Origin: Xenopus tropicalis
Lineage: Eukaryota; Chordata; Amphibia; Anura; Pipidae
Assembly: GCF_000004195.4 (NCBI RefSeq)
Contig: NC_030683.2
Location: forward strand, 68,915,764-68,979,763
Length of the DNA stretch: 64,000 nucleotides
Direction: 5' to 3'
Shown here: piece after piece, positions 35,434 through 46,734 of the stretch
Layout of the letters: each line of letters opens with the position of its first letter
How positions within the stretch are numbered: position 1 is the first letter of the stretch
Program-made: the position numbers and the translations under genes
Notes under the pieces: model-generated
What the model saw: the letters and a program-made list of their open reading frames with translations, nothing else
Databases searched by the model: none
Told to the model about the DNA's origin: nothing

Positions 35434-35447
35434 CATTTGATAGGTGG

Positions 35448-36215
35448 GCCTGAGAGCAGCAGTGAATAATCTACACTAGTGTACTGGCATGACCCCCTGG
35501 TATAAGGCATTGGGGACTTTCCTCTTTTTGTTTTACCCATATAGATACAAATACTAAAGTGAGTTTTTAAAATTAAATATTAGTTTTTAAATAATTTTTA
35601 AATATTAAATATTTTAACCAGCATGTACTACATAATGCCAACATTATACATAATGCATGATACTGTTAATCTTTTTTAAAAGATTATATATATATCCCAT
35701 ACCAGAGTAAATGTGCCCTTCTATAAACTGATTTTCTTCCTTTGTGCCTTGCATTTGTAGCACAATTGGCCAGAATCAATGCAAGAAAAGACACTGTGTC
35801 CCAGAAATGGCCAAATACATATTTATTGCTCTAAAATGTATTCTTAAAATACTTAGTTTTTTAAAAGGTCAAATGATTCCTTGTTTAAATATACCAACTT
35901 CATAAATATTTCAAAATGTCACAATTTCAAGCAAGAGTAAACTTCACACTAACAGACATACATCTCATTAACAGGTAAAAAGAGAAAAGTAAGATTCGGA
36001 AGCAGGCAGTCAAAAGCAGATAACCCAACTTCTAAATAGGTCAAATTAATACAAGTCAATTTCTCGACTGTATATCTCTGCTTAGAAATTTTGTTTTTAA
36101 AAATGTTTGAAGCAAATTAAATATGTTACTTTATCCATTAAATCTTCATATTTGGTAATTTAAAATGTTGTATACAACCACTGAAACTAAACTAAACAAA
36201 ATTTAAAAATCAGAC
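35448..36215. other. Apparently single-copy AT-rich DNA
   Basis: No gene or repeat terminus recognised. Confidence 0.45.
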
Positions 36216-36217
36216 CC

Positions 36218-36600
36218 CATTGCTATAGGGGATGCGGAGAAGTAGGCGATGAACTGCACACCTGGTGGACATGTCCCCAAATTCCAACACTCTGGAAAGA
36301 TATCTTCAGACTCATATGCCAACTACTACAAAAAGAAATCCAACCAGACCCCCAACTTGCCCTACTACTTCACAAACCGGAAAACTTAACTAAGACTGAA
36401 TTTAAACTATGGTCTCAAATTTGCATCTGGTTAGATGCGGAATAGCTAAAGAAATGGAAAGCGGCACCGCCACAACTCCTTGAAATAACAGCTAAAATCT
36501 GGTGGATGTCTACGATGGAAAAACTGATTGCACTTATTCATCACAGAACAGATACATATGAAAAGATATGGTCCCCCTGGATCACATGGACTGAAAGCCA
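36218..36600 (+). pseudogene. L1-like (Tx1/L1 group) ORF2 C-terminal fragment 1
   Basis: The plus strand encodes CYRGCGEVGDELHTWWTCPQ, then a W/L-rich stretch (FKLWSQICIWLDAE, stop, LKKW) and IWSPWITW. The C-x-C plus H-x-W-W-x-C pattern is the C-terminal cysteine motif of L1-type LINE proteins, downstream of the RT. An in-frame TAG at 36443-36445 interrupts it. RT and endonuclease domains are absent. A second copy of the same domain lies at 40479. Confidence 0.7.
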
Positions 36601-37279
36601 AAATATACGGCAACCTAACCAGACCTAAAAATGGACAACTTCAAGAAATAAACCCAGACGTCAGACCCAGAACAAAAGAAAAGGATTATACCTATAATAA
36701 TGGCTTGGCGAGAGTCCAGGAATGCACAGAAGGCTCTACTCTTCGACTACCCTGTAGTCAGAGAGATAAGGAGAGCCGAACAGGAAGAGGGGGCGGGGCT
36801 TCACGCTGTACCAGGAAGAAGAGAAAAAAGAGATTTCAATTTATAAATCAGAAACTAGATCAGACTGAATGCAGGGACTAAGGTATGTTATTTTGGGGGT
36901 TGTTTAGAGTAATGTTAAAGAAAAAAAAGATTTACTTTTTCTTTAAACACGTGAAGTTCAATATAGTAAGGGAGGCAATGAAAAAATAGGCTGCACTTAC
37001 TGAAGTGTGCCACCCTGGACCAACAGGAATTAAAATAATATGCTGGGTTTTCTGTAATCAATTTATTTTAATAAAATTCACTTTAAAAGTCTTTGTGGCT
37101 GGCCAGCCTACTAATTAACAACACTAATGGGGAAATTTAAAGGTCGTAAATGGGAAAAAGTATGCACACATATAAGAATAAAATTTCTCACTTTGCAATG
37201 TAATATTGTTCATTAGACTGTTATAGAATTGAAATTTTTAACTGCGCATTGGAAACTTTTAAGGCATGCATGAAGGTGG
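36601..37279. other. Likely LINE 3' UTR remnant and spacer
   Basis: It directly follows the L1-like fragment. 36700-36870 is purine-rich and could be its 3' UTR, but I could not place a poly(A) tail or TSD. Confidence 0.35.
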
Positions 37280-37798
37280 CGTAATCTTTTGGAGCAAACT
37301 TAACTTTCCTGGCCATCCCTGGGCAGCATAAAACGAATAGGTTAATCCCCCACTGACCCAACAAGACAACGTCACAGAGCAAGTTCTTAAGAGCCCAGCC
37401 CCCCCAGTTCCCTCTGTCTTTTTTCTCTCACTTTTTCCGGACCTAACTTGGACACATATTTTTGTTTTGAGGCTCACCTTAGCTCTTTTGGACTAGATTC
37501 CACTCCGCACTCCTTCCTCTGCCTGATGATCCGTGCTTCTGTGATTGCCATAGTGCTTTCTCAGCATGGATTCCCTGTAGCAGCCAGGGACTTGCATGCA
37601 GTTCGCTGCTCCTTGCTGGTCACTGTGTATGGCGGCGGCTGCTTCTGATGATGTCACCCTGCGCTTCCTGCTGGGATCCAGCAGCGGGGACCCATCAGAA
37701 AGGGCGCTGCAGCGCCGGGTTGACGTAGGTTATTTACTTCCGCTGCCGGTTTTGGTGGGTGCCCATGCTGAGCTTTTTGCTCTGTTGGCCCCAGCAGT

Positions 37799-39251
37799 AT
37801 GGATCCGGCTGCCGAGAGAAGTGCTGCACCTAAGGTTTCTAGGTGAGTCTCCAGTCAGAGAAGTGCTTGTGCTACGAAGGAAACGAGTGCTAATGGGTGC
37901 TTTCTTGTTTACAGACACCCCGAAGAGTCATCCTCTAAAAGGAAGGGGTCTACAGAGAAAGAGGAGACTATTTCCATTTGGTAAGCATGCAAGGCTCCTA
38001 CTGTAAGAAATAAGCGGCTGTGTAATAAATGTATTGCAGAGGCGGCTAGTGAGGATTCTTTGTCGCCTCGAAGGCGTGCTGTAGCAGCGCAATTGCGGCA
38101 GCCTAGGGCACCAGCTTCTCCTATGCTGGAGATTCCCTCAACCTCTGACGTGCAGCCTGCGGATGTCCTCTTGTGGATCAGGCAATCAGTTTCCTAGGGA
38201 ATTAATGAAGCAAGCAAGGGCCAGTTAAGCTCTTCCAGAGAAGAATAGTCTTCTGTTGATACATCTGGGGACTCTAATGCATCTGAAGAGGATAATGTTT
38301 CTTATGCCTTTGATATTAAGATGGTTCCAAATCTTATCAAGCTTGTAAGACAAAATCTAGTCTAACAGGAACAGAAGGAACCCACTTCATTGTTTTTTTT
38401 CTAAAAAGAAGGCTCACACATTCCCTGTGCATAAAGAGGTACAAGACTTGATTTCTTCTGAATGGAAGAAAACAACTAGAAAGGTCCCTATTGAACAGAT
38501 GTTTGAAAAACTGTATCCTTTTTCTTCAGAAACTGCTAGTTTGTGGGAGGCTCCTCCAATTGTTGAGGCCCAGTGGCAAGATTGTCTAAGACAGACATCG
38601 ATACCAATTGATGATGTCACTAACCTGAAACATCCCATGGAAAGGAGGATAGAGACGGAGTTAAAGAATCTTTATATCACTTCTGGCACTATGTGTAAGC
38701 CATCTACGGCACTTATAGTGGTTTCCAAGACCTCCACGTTACTATTGGAAAGGCTGGAGCAAGCTTTGAGGTCTGGAGTAAGTAGGCAAAATATCCTAGA
38801 ATATGTCAACCAATTGAGGACTACAGCGTCTTTTTCTTTGGAGGCTGCGGCAGACTTGACTAAGTTAGCTTCCAGAAACATGCTTATCTCCGTCTTGGCC
38901 AGAAGAGCACTGTGGCTAAAGAATTGGTTTGCTGACACAGCATCCAAGAATGCTTTATGTAAGCTACCCTTCGAGGGGAAGAGGCTTTTTGGGGCGTCAT
39001 TAGACAACATGATTTCTAAATCCTCTGGAGGTAAGAGTACTTTCATATCTCAGAATGCTAAGCAGTTCAGAGAGCCTTCAATGAGACGTGCAGAAAGATT
39101 TTCTTCCAGACGGAGGGAAGATCCTAGGTCTTATAGGCCTGGTAGGGAGAGTTACAGATCCTCAACGTGGAAGGCAGGTCAAACTTTGTTTTTTCGAAGG
39201 AACAAGGCTAGACTGCCCAGATCCCCAAAATCTCAGCCCAAACAACAATGA
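37799..39251 (+). pseudogene. DIRS ORF1 (gag-like), with one probable intron
   Basis: The probable start is ATG at 37799, followed by 14 codons and a splice donor at 37843. After splicing the frame runs through a Ser/Lys-rich stretch to a stop at 37982, then a region with CNKC and LSPRRRAVAAQL. The 3' two thirds (38406-39251) are open for about 280 codons and carry FPVHKEVQDL, LARRALWLKNW, ALCKLPFEGKRLFG and an Arg-rich tail, features of DIRS ORF1 proteins thought to package RNA. Further stops occur near 38198 and 38251, and the frame shifts at the T run at 38391-38400. Not translatable as one protein. Confidence 0.85.
37843..37914 (+). other. Probable spliceosomal intron in DIRS ORF1
   Basis: AG|GTGAGT at 37841-37848 and TTGTTTACAG| at 37905-37914 bracket 72 bp. 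Splicing joins AG to A, giving an Arg codon and keeping ORF1 in frame for the next 22 codons. Introns have been reported in DIRS-like elements of other animals. Seventy-two bases is short but workable for a vertebrate intron. Confidence 0.55.
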
Positions 39252-39254
39252 GGA

Positions 39255-40042
39255 GTTGCCTGCCGCGCTTCTGCCAGTAGGTGCCAGGCTATTGAAGTTT
39301 GCAGAGGTGTGGGCAGGAAATATTCAGGATGCTTGGGTTATATCGGTGGTGTCTCAAGGTTACCACATTGAATTTTCAAGCATTCCATCTCAAGATCACT
39401 TTGTTCAAACTTATATCCCAGCCAGGAGGGACAAAATAGAGGCGCTGGAAGAGTATATATCCCAGTTACTACGCAAGCAAGCAGTGTGCCATGTGCCAGT
39501 GGGGCAAAGAGGCAAAGGGCACTATTCTCCTCTTTTTTTGGTTCGAAAGGCATCAGGAGATCTTTGCCCCATTCTAGACCTCAGGAAACTCAACAAGAGT
39601 TTAAGAATTCAAACCTTTAAGATGGAGACAATTTAGACCATCAGAGCGGTCAATGATCCTGTCGACTGGATGATGTGGACCTAAAGGATGCCTATCTGCA
39701 TGTTCCGGTAGTCAGGGCTCACCAAAGCTTCCTTAGATTTGCTTATGGTCCACTACACCTTCAGCTTTGATGCCTCCCATTCGGGTTGTCAACATCCCCC
39801 AGGACTTTTACGAAGGTCCTAGTAGTTGTGATTGCTCTTCTTCGAGAAAAAGGAATTCAGATCTACCACTACCTGGACGATCTCTAGATAGTAGCAAAGA
39901 CTATGGAGACTTTAATCCTCCACAGGGAGGAAGTCAAGAGGATGTTGAGCGAGTTTGGATGGATCCTAAATCTGGAAAAAAGCCAGCTCATTCCAACACA
40001 GAAAATTGTCTTTTTAGGTGCCCAGTTAGACACCAGATTGTA
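39255..40042 (+). pseudogene. DIRS reverse transcriptase, N-terminal and palm part
   Basis: In order: FAEVWAGNIQDAWVISVVSQ, QRGKGHYSPLFLVRKASGDL, LDLRKLNKSLRIQTFKMETI (to about 39634), then after a stop and a frameshift DLKDAYLHVP (RT motif A, from 39678), PRTFTKVLVVVIALLREKGI and YLDD (motif C, 39870-39881), followed by FLGAQLDT near 40010-40035. These are DIRS/Pao-like RT signatures. Stops interrupt the palm region and the coding sequence ends abruptly at about 40042. The enzyme would have worked on DIRS RNA, but it is inactive here. Confidence 0.9.
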
Positions 40043-40045
40043 GTA

Positions 40046-40478
40046 ATATGTGTGGCAACTATGTATACATACCTGCAAGTGTATGATAGTAATATCATTT
40101 AATTGTATGAATGTACATAGTGCACAAGATATCTGTATAGATTTAAATAGTGAGTCACAAATCTTGCAACAAATCTCCCTGTTTTTAGTGCAATTGTGTC
40201 AAATTCATCTAGACACAAATGCGCAATTGCACACATTTTGGGCACAAATTTACCCAATATATGCATTTACACTAGAATTATGCATTCCGTATTTTTGGTA
40301 CAAAACATGGGAAATTGCACTTTACACACTGCACTGGCAGTCATAAACAGACCTTCTTCAGTCCCAGATTCTTACTGAAAAGTTCCTGATTTCTCTTTGA
40401 TCTCCTGCGCTGACCACTAAAAAAGATACATTTTTCAAACTTAATTAAATAAGCTTTTATTCATAAAATGTATCCTTT
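40046..40478. other. Spacer, nothing recognised
   Basis: AT-rich DNA between the DIRS break and the second L1-like fragment. No gene. Confidence 0.4.
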
Positions 40479-41364
40479 TGTTACTAACCACTGTTGGAAG
40501 TGCAGGAAGGAAGTGGGGACCACTACATATCTGGTGGTCATGTCATTTACTGATAGTGATTAACTTGTGCATGAGCCTAGATCTGAAACCTGATTCTTCA
40601 GTAGGCATACTATCAATGCTTTCAGGTTCAATTACAAAGCATAAAATGTCTTTGTTGGGATATTGCCTAGGTGCTGCCAGAACAGTGATACCACATCACT
40701 GGAGATCTATTCTCCCCCCCCCCAACTATAACTGAATAGATCAAAGAGATGGGGAATGTTATGCGAATGGAGGAGTTGATTAGCAAGGGACACAAGATTT
40801 ACATGTAAAGACATGGTCACCTTGGGTGATATTTTTGGAATCATATAAAGATTAATAAGCGAGAACACACTGGGAGCTTCAATATGGGACGATATGTTTT
40901 AAAATAAAATGCCAGGCATCAACTGTTGGAAATATGTCATAAGGGTGATCAGGGAGCGGCTACGCGACTTTCTTCAATCTTTCTCTTCTTTCTTTTTTTC
41001 CTGTACTATATTCAGTAAAGTTTAGTGTGTAACTCTCCGACTGTTCTTTTCCCTCTCTTTTCTCTAATGGGCCCTAATGACCCATTTTCTCTTTCCTTTT
41101 TTTTCACCCAAGGTTATGAAGATATTACTAAGAAAATGTTCTCAATAGACTGACATAACTGACAAGAAACAAATGTATCTATTTAGTTTACAAGAATCAT
41201 AACACTGGGAATATAAAAGAGACATTTTGCTGTAAGTATTCAAAACAAGCTAATTTTGTCCTTCCCGGTAAAAGTCTCTATTGTGACTATACAGTATGTG
41301 ACATTTCTCCTTTCTTATGAAAATGTTAAATGTAAAAAACTGATGAAGAATATACAAAAAAAAA
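40479..41364 (+). mobile_element. L1-like LINE 3' end, fragment 2
   Basis: CWKC followed, in the next frame, by LHIWWSCHLL (about 40495-40550) is the same C-terminal cysteine motif as in fragment 1, so this is a second LINE copy and not the continuation of the first. A 3'-UTR-like, T/C-rich stretch (40960-41105) follows and the block ends near an A run at 41356-41364, possibly its tail. The frameshift inside the motif shows it is dead. Confidence 0.6.
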
Positions 41365-42581
41365 GTAGATTTTGGCAGAGAGCCCAGAAATGTTAACAAG
41401 CTACACCTGCACTTAGATACAATAGTAACTAATAAGCTACACGGGCTCTTGGGAGAACTGAGACTTTAGCAAAACTGTAATAACACATAAAACAAGACCC
41501 CAAAACCCCCAGAAATGTGTTCAAACTTTAAATAACCTCTGAGTGGTATTTAGGGGGTTTGGCTATAAAAATGGGCATGGCAATTCTTTTTGTCCCTCTT
41601 TTATACTTTTAATTTATACAGCCTAAATTTCAGCAGACATTTTTCATATCGGGGAGGCCAAAAGAAAAGTTTACAGAGGGTGTCTATAGGACCGCATTCA
41701 CTTTTGGCTTGAATAGTAGGAAGCATCAGTAGTCAGTATACATTGCCCAGTCTGTTGAAAGAGACACAGGAAAAGTTTCAGGCAGTAAAATCACTGAAAT
41801 GTCTGACCACATGTATGGCCATTTTAAAACAGAACAAATTTAATCCCCTGAAAGCAAGCAGATGATTAAAGCAAGATTACAGTAATTCAAGTTCCAAACT
41901 GCAGTTTATGAGAACTTACTCAGATGCTAAGAGGGTGCGATTGTCTGTCTAGTGTACTAGCCTACAGGTCCATGACACTTGCCCTTTCTACTTGTTGATG
42001 CCTTTTTTCTGCCATCCAAGTGCCACTTTGTCACTTGTGTCACACATAACCTTTTATTGCATTTACTTGCTTCTGACACTAATCTGTGTTCTACTGTTCT
42101 AATAATAACAAAGAGCTTTGGTGCTAAAGCCTGTGAAAAAGATCACACGCTCTGAAAACAGTTGTCATATATGAGTTTGTCTGTAAGTTATATTATGATT
42201 GCAAAGGTCCAGGAGGTAAGTCTTGATATAAAGTCCAAAGCATTTTTTGCATTCACATTAACAGTGTTTTTATAACTATCCTAGTAAAGCTTGTTGATTA
42301 AAAACAACATTTTAAAGTCTGTTCTTTTTTTATTTTAAATTTAATTTAAAACATATATAAATTCACAATAGGGACATTTTCAATGGGCGACCCTTCAATC
42401 ACCATCAACCTTCTCCCCCTTTTATTAAATAACATACAGTAAGCACCAAATGATCTCTTTTGGATGAAGAAGGCTGCAGCTTGTTTATTATCAAATGTAC
42501 AAGTTTAAACATCAAATATAAGAACGTAAGTTAAGTGTAAGCTACTTAACCTGTAAACTACAACCCCACTATTTCTCTCTC
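41365..42581. other. Apparently single-copy DNA
   Basis: No gene or repeat terminus recognised over about 1.2 kb. Confidence 0.45.
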
Positions 42582-42930
42582 TTAAAGGAAAACTATAGCT
42601 CCAGAACAAATACTTAACCAACAGATAGTTTACATTATATTAAGTGGTTTATATATAAGTAAATATTGCCTTTTTACATCTTTTACTTTGAGCCGCCATT
42701 TTGTGATGGTCTGTATGCTTCCTCAGAGATCATCTGACCAGAAATGATGCAGCTCTAACTGTAACAGGAAGAAGTGTGGTTTGTTTGTACGAACCGTGAA
42801 TTGTATAGTCCCAGTGGGGCAGGCCTTAATACTAAATAAAAATACAATTTTCCATTTTGGATTACCTAATGGCACACTGACATTTAGATAAAGTAGGGTT
42901 TTACATATGAGCTGTTTTATGCATGGTCAT
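42582..42930. mobile_element. T2/Kolobok-type MITE, right side lost
   Basis: It opens TTAAAGGAAAACTATAGCTC and continues GAGCCGCCATTTTGTGATGG, CTAACTGTAACAGGAAGAAG and TTACATATGAGCTGTTTTAT in the order I know for an abundant frog T2-type MITE. The right TIR is missing. The hAT element at 42931 sits at the break. Confidence 0.7.
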
Positions 42931-43282
42931 TAGTGATGAGCGAATCTGTCCCGTTTGGCTTTGCCAAAAGATTCGCGAAATGTTGCGTGGAAAAAAATTG
43001 TCGGCCGCGACTATTCTTTTGACGCCTGCGACTATTCTTGCGACAATTTGGACGTGTGACTATTTTTTTGCCGCCTGCGACTGTTCTTGTGACAATTTGG
43101 ACGTGCAACTATTTTTTTGACGCCTGCGACTATTCTTGCACAATTTATGGACATGCGACTATTCTTGCAATTTTTGGAGGTGCGGCAAATTTTTTCATCC
43201 GTTTCATAACACAATCCGCCATTGACGAAACGCGGAAATTCGCAGCGAATCTAGGCTTGCCGAAACATTTCGCCCATCACTA
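42931..43282. mobile_element. Complete hAT MITE (TAGTGATGAGCGAA), 8-bp TSD
   Basis: TAGTGATGAGCGAA and TTTCGCCCATCACTA form the ends. ATGGTCAT (42923-42930) and ATAGTCAT (43283-43290) are an 8-bp duplication with one mismatch. The interior holds tandem-like CGACTATTCTTG/GACAATTTGGACGTG blocks. Same family as 47885-48507. Confidence 0.88.
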
Positions 43283-43290
43283 ATAGTCAT

Positions 43291-44104
43291 TCCCCAGTTC
43301 CTGATGCATACCAGCCAGGCATTGTTTTTTCTATTTGTTTGAAATGCGAGGGACACAAAACCAAAAATGCCCGGACAGTTTATAAACCAATATGTCAAGC
43401 AGAAATAATCAGAATACAATTTCTTTATGGTGCTACTGTACATCAAATATCTGTTGGTCCTTAAAATGGCTGTAGATGGTTAAATGAAAACTTTAAAGTA
43501 TATGTAAAATGTAAAGATTAAAATGTATTTTATCTTTAAAATAAATTTTAATGGTCCACAAGCATACATGGAAATCACTGAGGGAATATCTTTCCAATGT
43601 GATGATACTGTTTTACATATGGAGACCTTAATGTTGTTATTTGGAATTTGTATTTTACATGTTGCACTGTACCAGAAAGGATATTTGCTAGATAAATGCT
43701 GTTCTTAGGGATTTAATTCTTGACACTCCCAAAAGGCTTTTGCAAAGGGTTACATTTGGTGTTGATGACTTATTCTACTTAAATGACTCTAAGGAACCTT
43801 CTTTTCATTAAAATAAACTTTGCTTAATCTATATAAATAATTATAACAGGCAAAATATAAGTACAAGTAGGTCTGCCTAATTCTGCTAAAAGCCCTAGTG
43901 CCTAGTTTAAAAAAATTTAAGCAGAGACTCTTTAGAACTTATTTTAACATTCACTGACATTTATGCCAAACATGAATACTTTGAGAAAGGTTCCATTGTT
44001 TGGCTGAAAATCTGATGACTGTTATTTTATTCCATTTTTAAAATCATTATATTAAATGAATTCACGTTTAAATACATTTTCAGTATGCTGTAGACAGCGA
44101 TATC
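43291..44104. other. Apparently single-copy DNA
   Basis: AT-rich, with no gene or repeat end recognised. Confidence 0.45.
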
Positions 44105-44340
44105 TGAATACAATTTGCAGTTGGTCATCATTTTTAATTTTTTGTGTTTTTTGACAGCAGCTCCAGCTTAGCATTTTAGCAGCTATCTGTTTGCTATGAA
44201 CAGATATATAAAACAGAGCAATCACTTTTTGGCTCCTGGTGTCATTGAGATTTCAAAGGAAACTTGAACTACAGATTAAATTAGCTATGCTATAAAACTG
44301 TAAAAAGTACTTAAACTTAATTTAAAGATGAATTACCAAT
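44105..44340. mobile_element. Diverged T2/Kolobok-type MITE remnant
   Basis: CAATTTGCAGTTGGTCATCA, TTTAGCAGCTATCTG and the right end AAAGATGAATTACCAATTTAA match the layout of the common frog MITE ending ...AAAGGTGAACWACCCCTTTAA. Heavily mutated, so old. Confidence 0.5.
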
Positions 44341-45555
44341 TTAATTTATCAGAGAATCATAGAACAAACTTTGCTCCTTAATACTTCTTATCATTTACCT
44401 GATGTATTTGTGGCACATTTCCTAAACCCTTTGCCAAACTTTTTCTACCCTTTTCATACTTTTCATTTGCTGCCATCACCTTTTCCTCCACTTCTATTGC
44501 CCAATTCACTTGCAAATACCCTTTCACTGCCTGTTTCTCAGTCTTCTTACAGCTTCCCTTTTCTCCTTTTCCCCCTATTTGCCCTCTTCCCCATATGCAA
44601 GATGGTTTTCTGAAGGGCCATAATTCCTGTCTATAGAATTTGCTTTGTTGGCATGTGTCTAGTACAGAAGAGATATCTAATCCTCTGATACAGCAGTAAA
44701 ACCCAATTTGTACTCTGTTTAACAATACTTATTCATAAGCCTTGCATTATTTAGTCAAATCACATACGCAAAAAATGTTTTGGCTCGCAAGACAAATTGC
44801 GATTTATTCACTAAATGCCCATTACATAAAAATAGGGAAGGGATTAACTCTTTCACAGCTAGAGATAATGGTGATTTTGTGGCTATAGACAGGTTAATAC
44901 ACACACAAATTCATCCTCTTACATCTGCTCCTCAATGCCAATGAGTTTCTCTAATTAGTCCAATTAATTTTCTGCCCAAGTTAATAAGCCTGTCCAATGC
45001 GCAGAAATAATTACACGCAGACGACGCCAATTTCCCTTACCTCTTTTTTTCCCAGAAATGAATCCCCTACCTCCTCCCCCATCATTCATAACAGCGCCCT
45101 TCTTGTATCACCAGGGATTTCTTATAGATATTTCATTTTTCTCATTACCTGTTTGACATAGTCATCATTTGTGGTGTGTTTAACCCCTGCAGACCTAAGA
45201 GCCATAAAAACCTTGAGGATGTAGGTGAAGTAGAAGAGTGCAATAATTAGCAAGAGAAATTAGAAGCAGTGAACCATGTGATTATTTAAAATAATAAACA
45301 TTATAATGAAAATTGGCATTTCTTTTTTTTCCATGTAAATGTCAGTTATAATGTTTCCCCTTCTGTTTTTCCATTTTAAAGTCTCACAATTGACATTTGC
45401 ACTGTATTTTATCAACCATAACAAAGTTGCTTTATTATTTATATACAGTGTTTTTGTTGTCACAAATGAGCTGTAAAGGCTCTTGCAAACAGGCATGTTA
45501 ATATGTGTTCCTGTGCTGTGTTTTTTAATGAGTTCCACTGCTTAGGAATGCGTAC
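44341..45555. other. Apparently single-copy DNA
   Basis: No gene recognised. 44400-44600 is pyrimidine-rich. 44921-45050 is annotated separately as a possible regulatory element. Confidence 0.45.
44921..45050. promoter_or_regulatory. Candidate conserved noncoding element with homeodomain sites
   Basis: CTCTAATTAGTCCAATTAATT, GTTAATAAGCC and AATAATTACACGCAG place at least four ATTA/TAAT cores within 80 bp, next to CCAATGCGCAG, in sequence free of repeats. Such clustering is common in vertebrate developmental enhancers. Evidence is motif density alone. Confidence 0.3.
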
Positions 45556-45558
45556 TAT

Positions 45559-45778
45559 GGGGCAGATTTATCAAAATGTGAGTTTAAAGCTTAGTACATA
45601 AAAACTCACCCACATTCTATTCCTTCCTATGGGATTTTTAGAAGTGTATTTATCAAATGGTGAGTGCTAACTTTCACTCATTTATAAATAAGCTTCTAAA
45701 AATCCCATAGGAATAAATAGAACATGGGTGAGTTTTTATGTACTAAGCTCTAAACTCATATTTTGATAAATCTGCCCC
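45559..45778. mobile_element. Foldback MITE, GGGGCAGATTTATCAAA ends, TAT TSD
   Basis: The 220-bp element is a nearly perfect inverted repeat: GGGGCAGATTTATCAAAAT pairs with ATTTTGATAAATCTGCCCC, and CCTATGGGATTTTTAGAAG with its complement. TAT is duplicated at 45556-45558 and 45779-45781. Harbinger-like by TSD and ends. Confidence 0.9.
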
Positions 45779-45981
45779 TATATGTTACCAAAACCTATAC
45801 TTTTCTGTGTGACTTGTACTTCATTGAATGCAACTGAAATACTGCATGCTGCATCTCTGCTTAAAGTGGATAAACATTTTCCCCAGCAACTACAAAACTA
45901 TATGGCCTGAAGAGGGGCACAAACAATATACAATAACAATTCAATAATCTCAGTAAAGTCCAATAAAACCAATAAAAGTAG

Positions 45982-46237
45982 AGGTATGGGAGCTATTATC
46001 AGAAATGCTTGGGACCTTGGGTTTTCTGGACTTTGGACCATCATAACTTAAGTCTGCTAACATCATTTATAAGCCCAAAAGGATAGTTTTGCCACAAATG
46101 TGGATGTATGCCGCTTAGTTAGGATCAAGTACAACCTAATGTTTTGTTATATTAGAGAAAAAGAGTATTTTTTAAAAATAGGAATTACAGTATTTATTTA
46201 AAATGGACTCTATGGTTCCAGTTACAGCATACCTGTA
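45982..46237. mobile_element. MITE family A, diverged copy
   Basis: GGTATGGGAGCTATTATC, GAAATGCTTGGGACC and CATAACTTAAGTCTGCTAA match the left half of 12425-12753, and the right end reads CAGCATACCTGTA. It has many more substitutions than the other copies. Confidence 0.75.
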
Positions 46238-46310
46238 ATACTTTGCTTTGCCCAGTGTGCTGAGTGGTCAAAATCATCATTTTAATGATGCATGTATGTG
46301 TATGCTCTAA

Positions 46311-46630
46311 GGGGGACATTTATTAATGCAAGAACGCTCCAAGCATATTTTCTGCGACTTTTTCGTACCTTGTGCGACTTTTTAGTTCTTTGCGACAAAA
46401 TTTGTGCGACAAAATCGTATTGTCGCGCAGAGTACGAAAGCTTCAGATTCATTCAAGCTTCGTTATTGTGACTTTCCTTGGGCCAGGTTGGAGCTGCAGA
46501 GTGCCATTGATTCCTATGGGAGGCTTCCAAAATCATGCACAGAAGGATCAAAGTTGGAAAGGTTTTCCCGCTGTTTACAATCATTTGGTACAAAAATTTC
46601 GGATCACCAATACGATATTATTGTGACTAA
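46311..46630. mobile_element. Harbinger-like MITE (H1), right end lost
   Basis: It opens GGGGGACATTTATTAATGC after TAA and contains the core GGGCCAGGTTGGAGCTGCAG through GGCTTCCAAAATCATGC, almost identical to 4003-4463. The sequence departs after ATTATTGTGACTAA, so the right TIR is missing. Confidence 0.8.
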
Positions 46631-46734
46631 AGAAATCCACACCAAACACTGTAAGGAAACAATTGCATTGCTTTATAGAAAAATACCTTTCCTCTAGTAT
46701 AAAGTGGTGCACTTTTGCCTTAAATTCTGTACAC

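Larger units (their letters stand above)
37280..40045 (+). mobile_element. DIRS-type retrotransposon, 3'-truncated
   Basis: A leader (about 37280-37798), a gag-like ORF1 with an apparent intron, and an overlapping RT ORF follow DIRS1-like order. The element stops shortly after the RT YLDD motif, so RNase H, methyltransferase-like and tyrosine recombinase domains and the right terminal repeat are missing. DIRS elements integrate with a tyrosine recombinase and leave no target duplication; none is visible. The left limit is approximate. Confidence 0.9.

Noticed and set aside
37596..38006. 136-codon frame overlapping the start of DIRS ORF1
   Set aside because: It is the wrong frame: the DIRS ORF1 frame starting at 37799 with its intron explains the region better.
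44371..44725. Open frames on both strands
   Set aside because: Again a pyrimidine-rich tract; antisense overlap and composition argue against coding.
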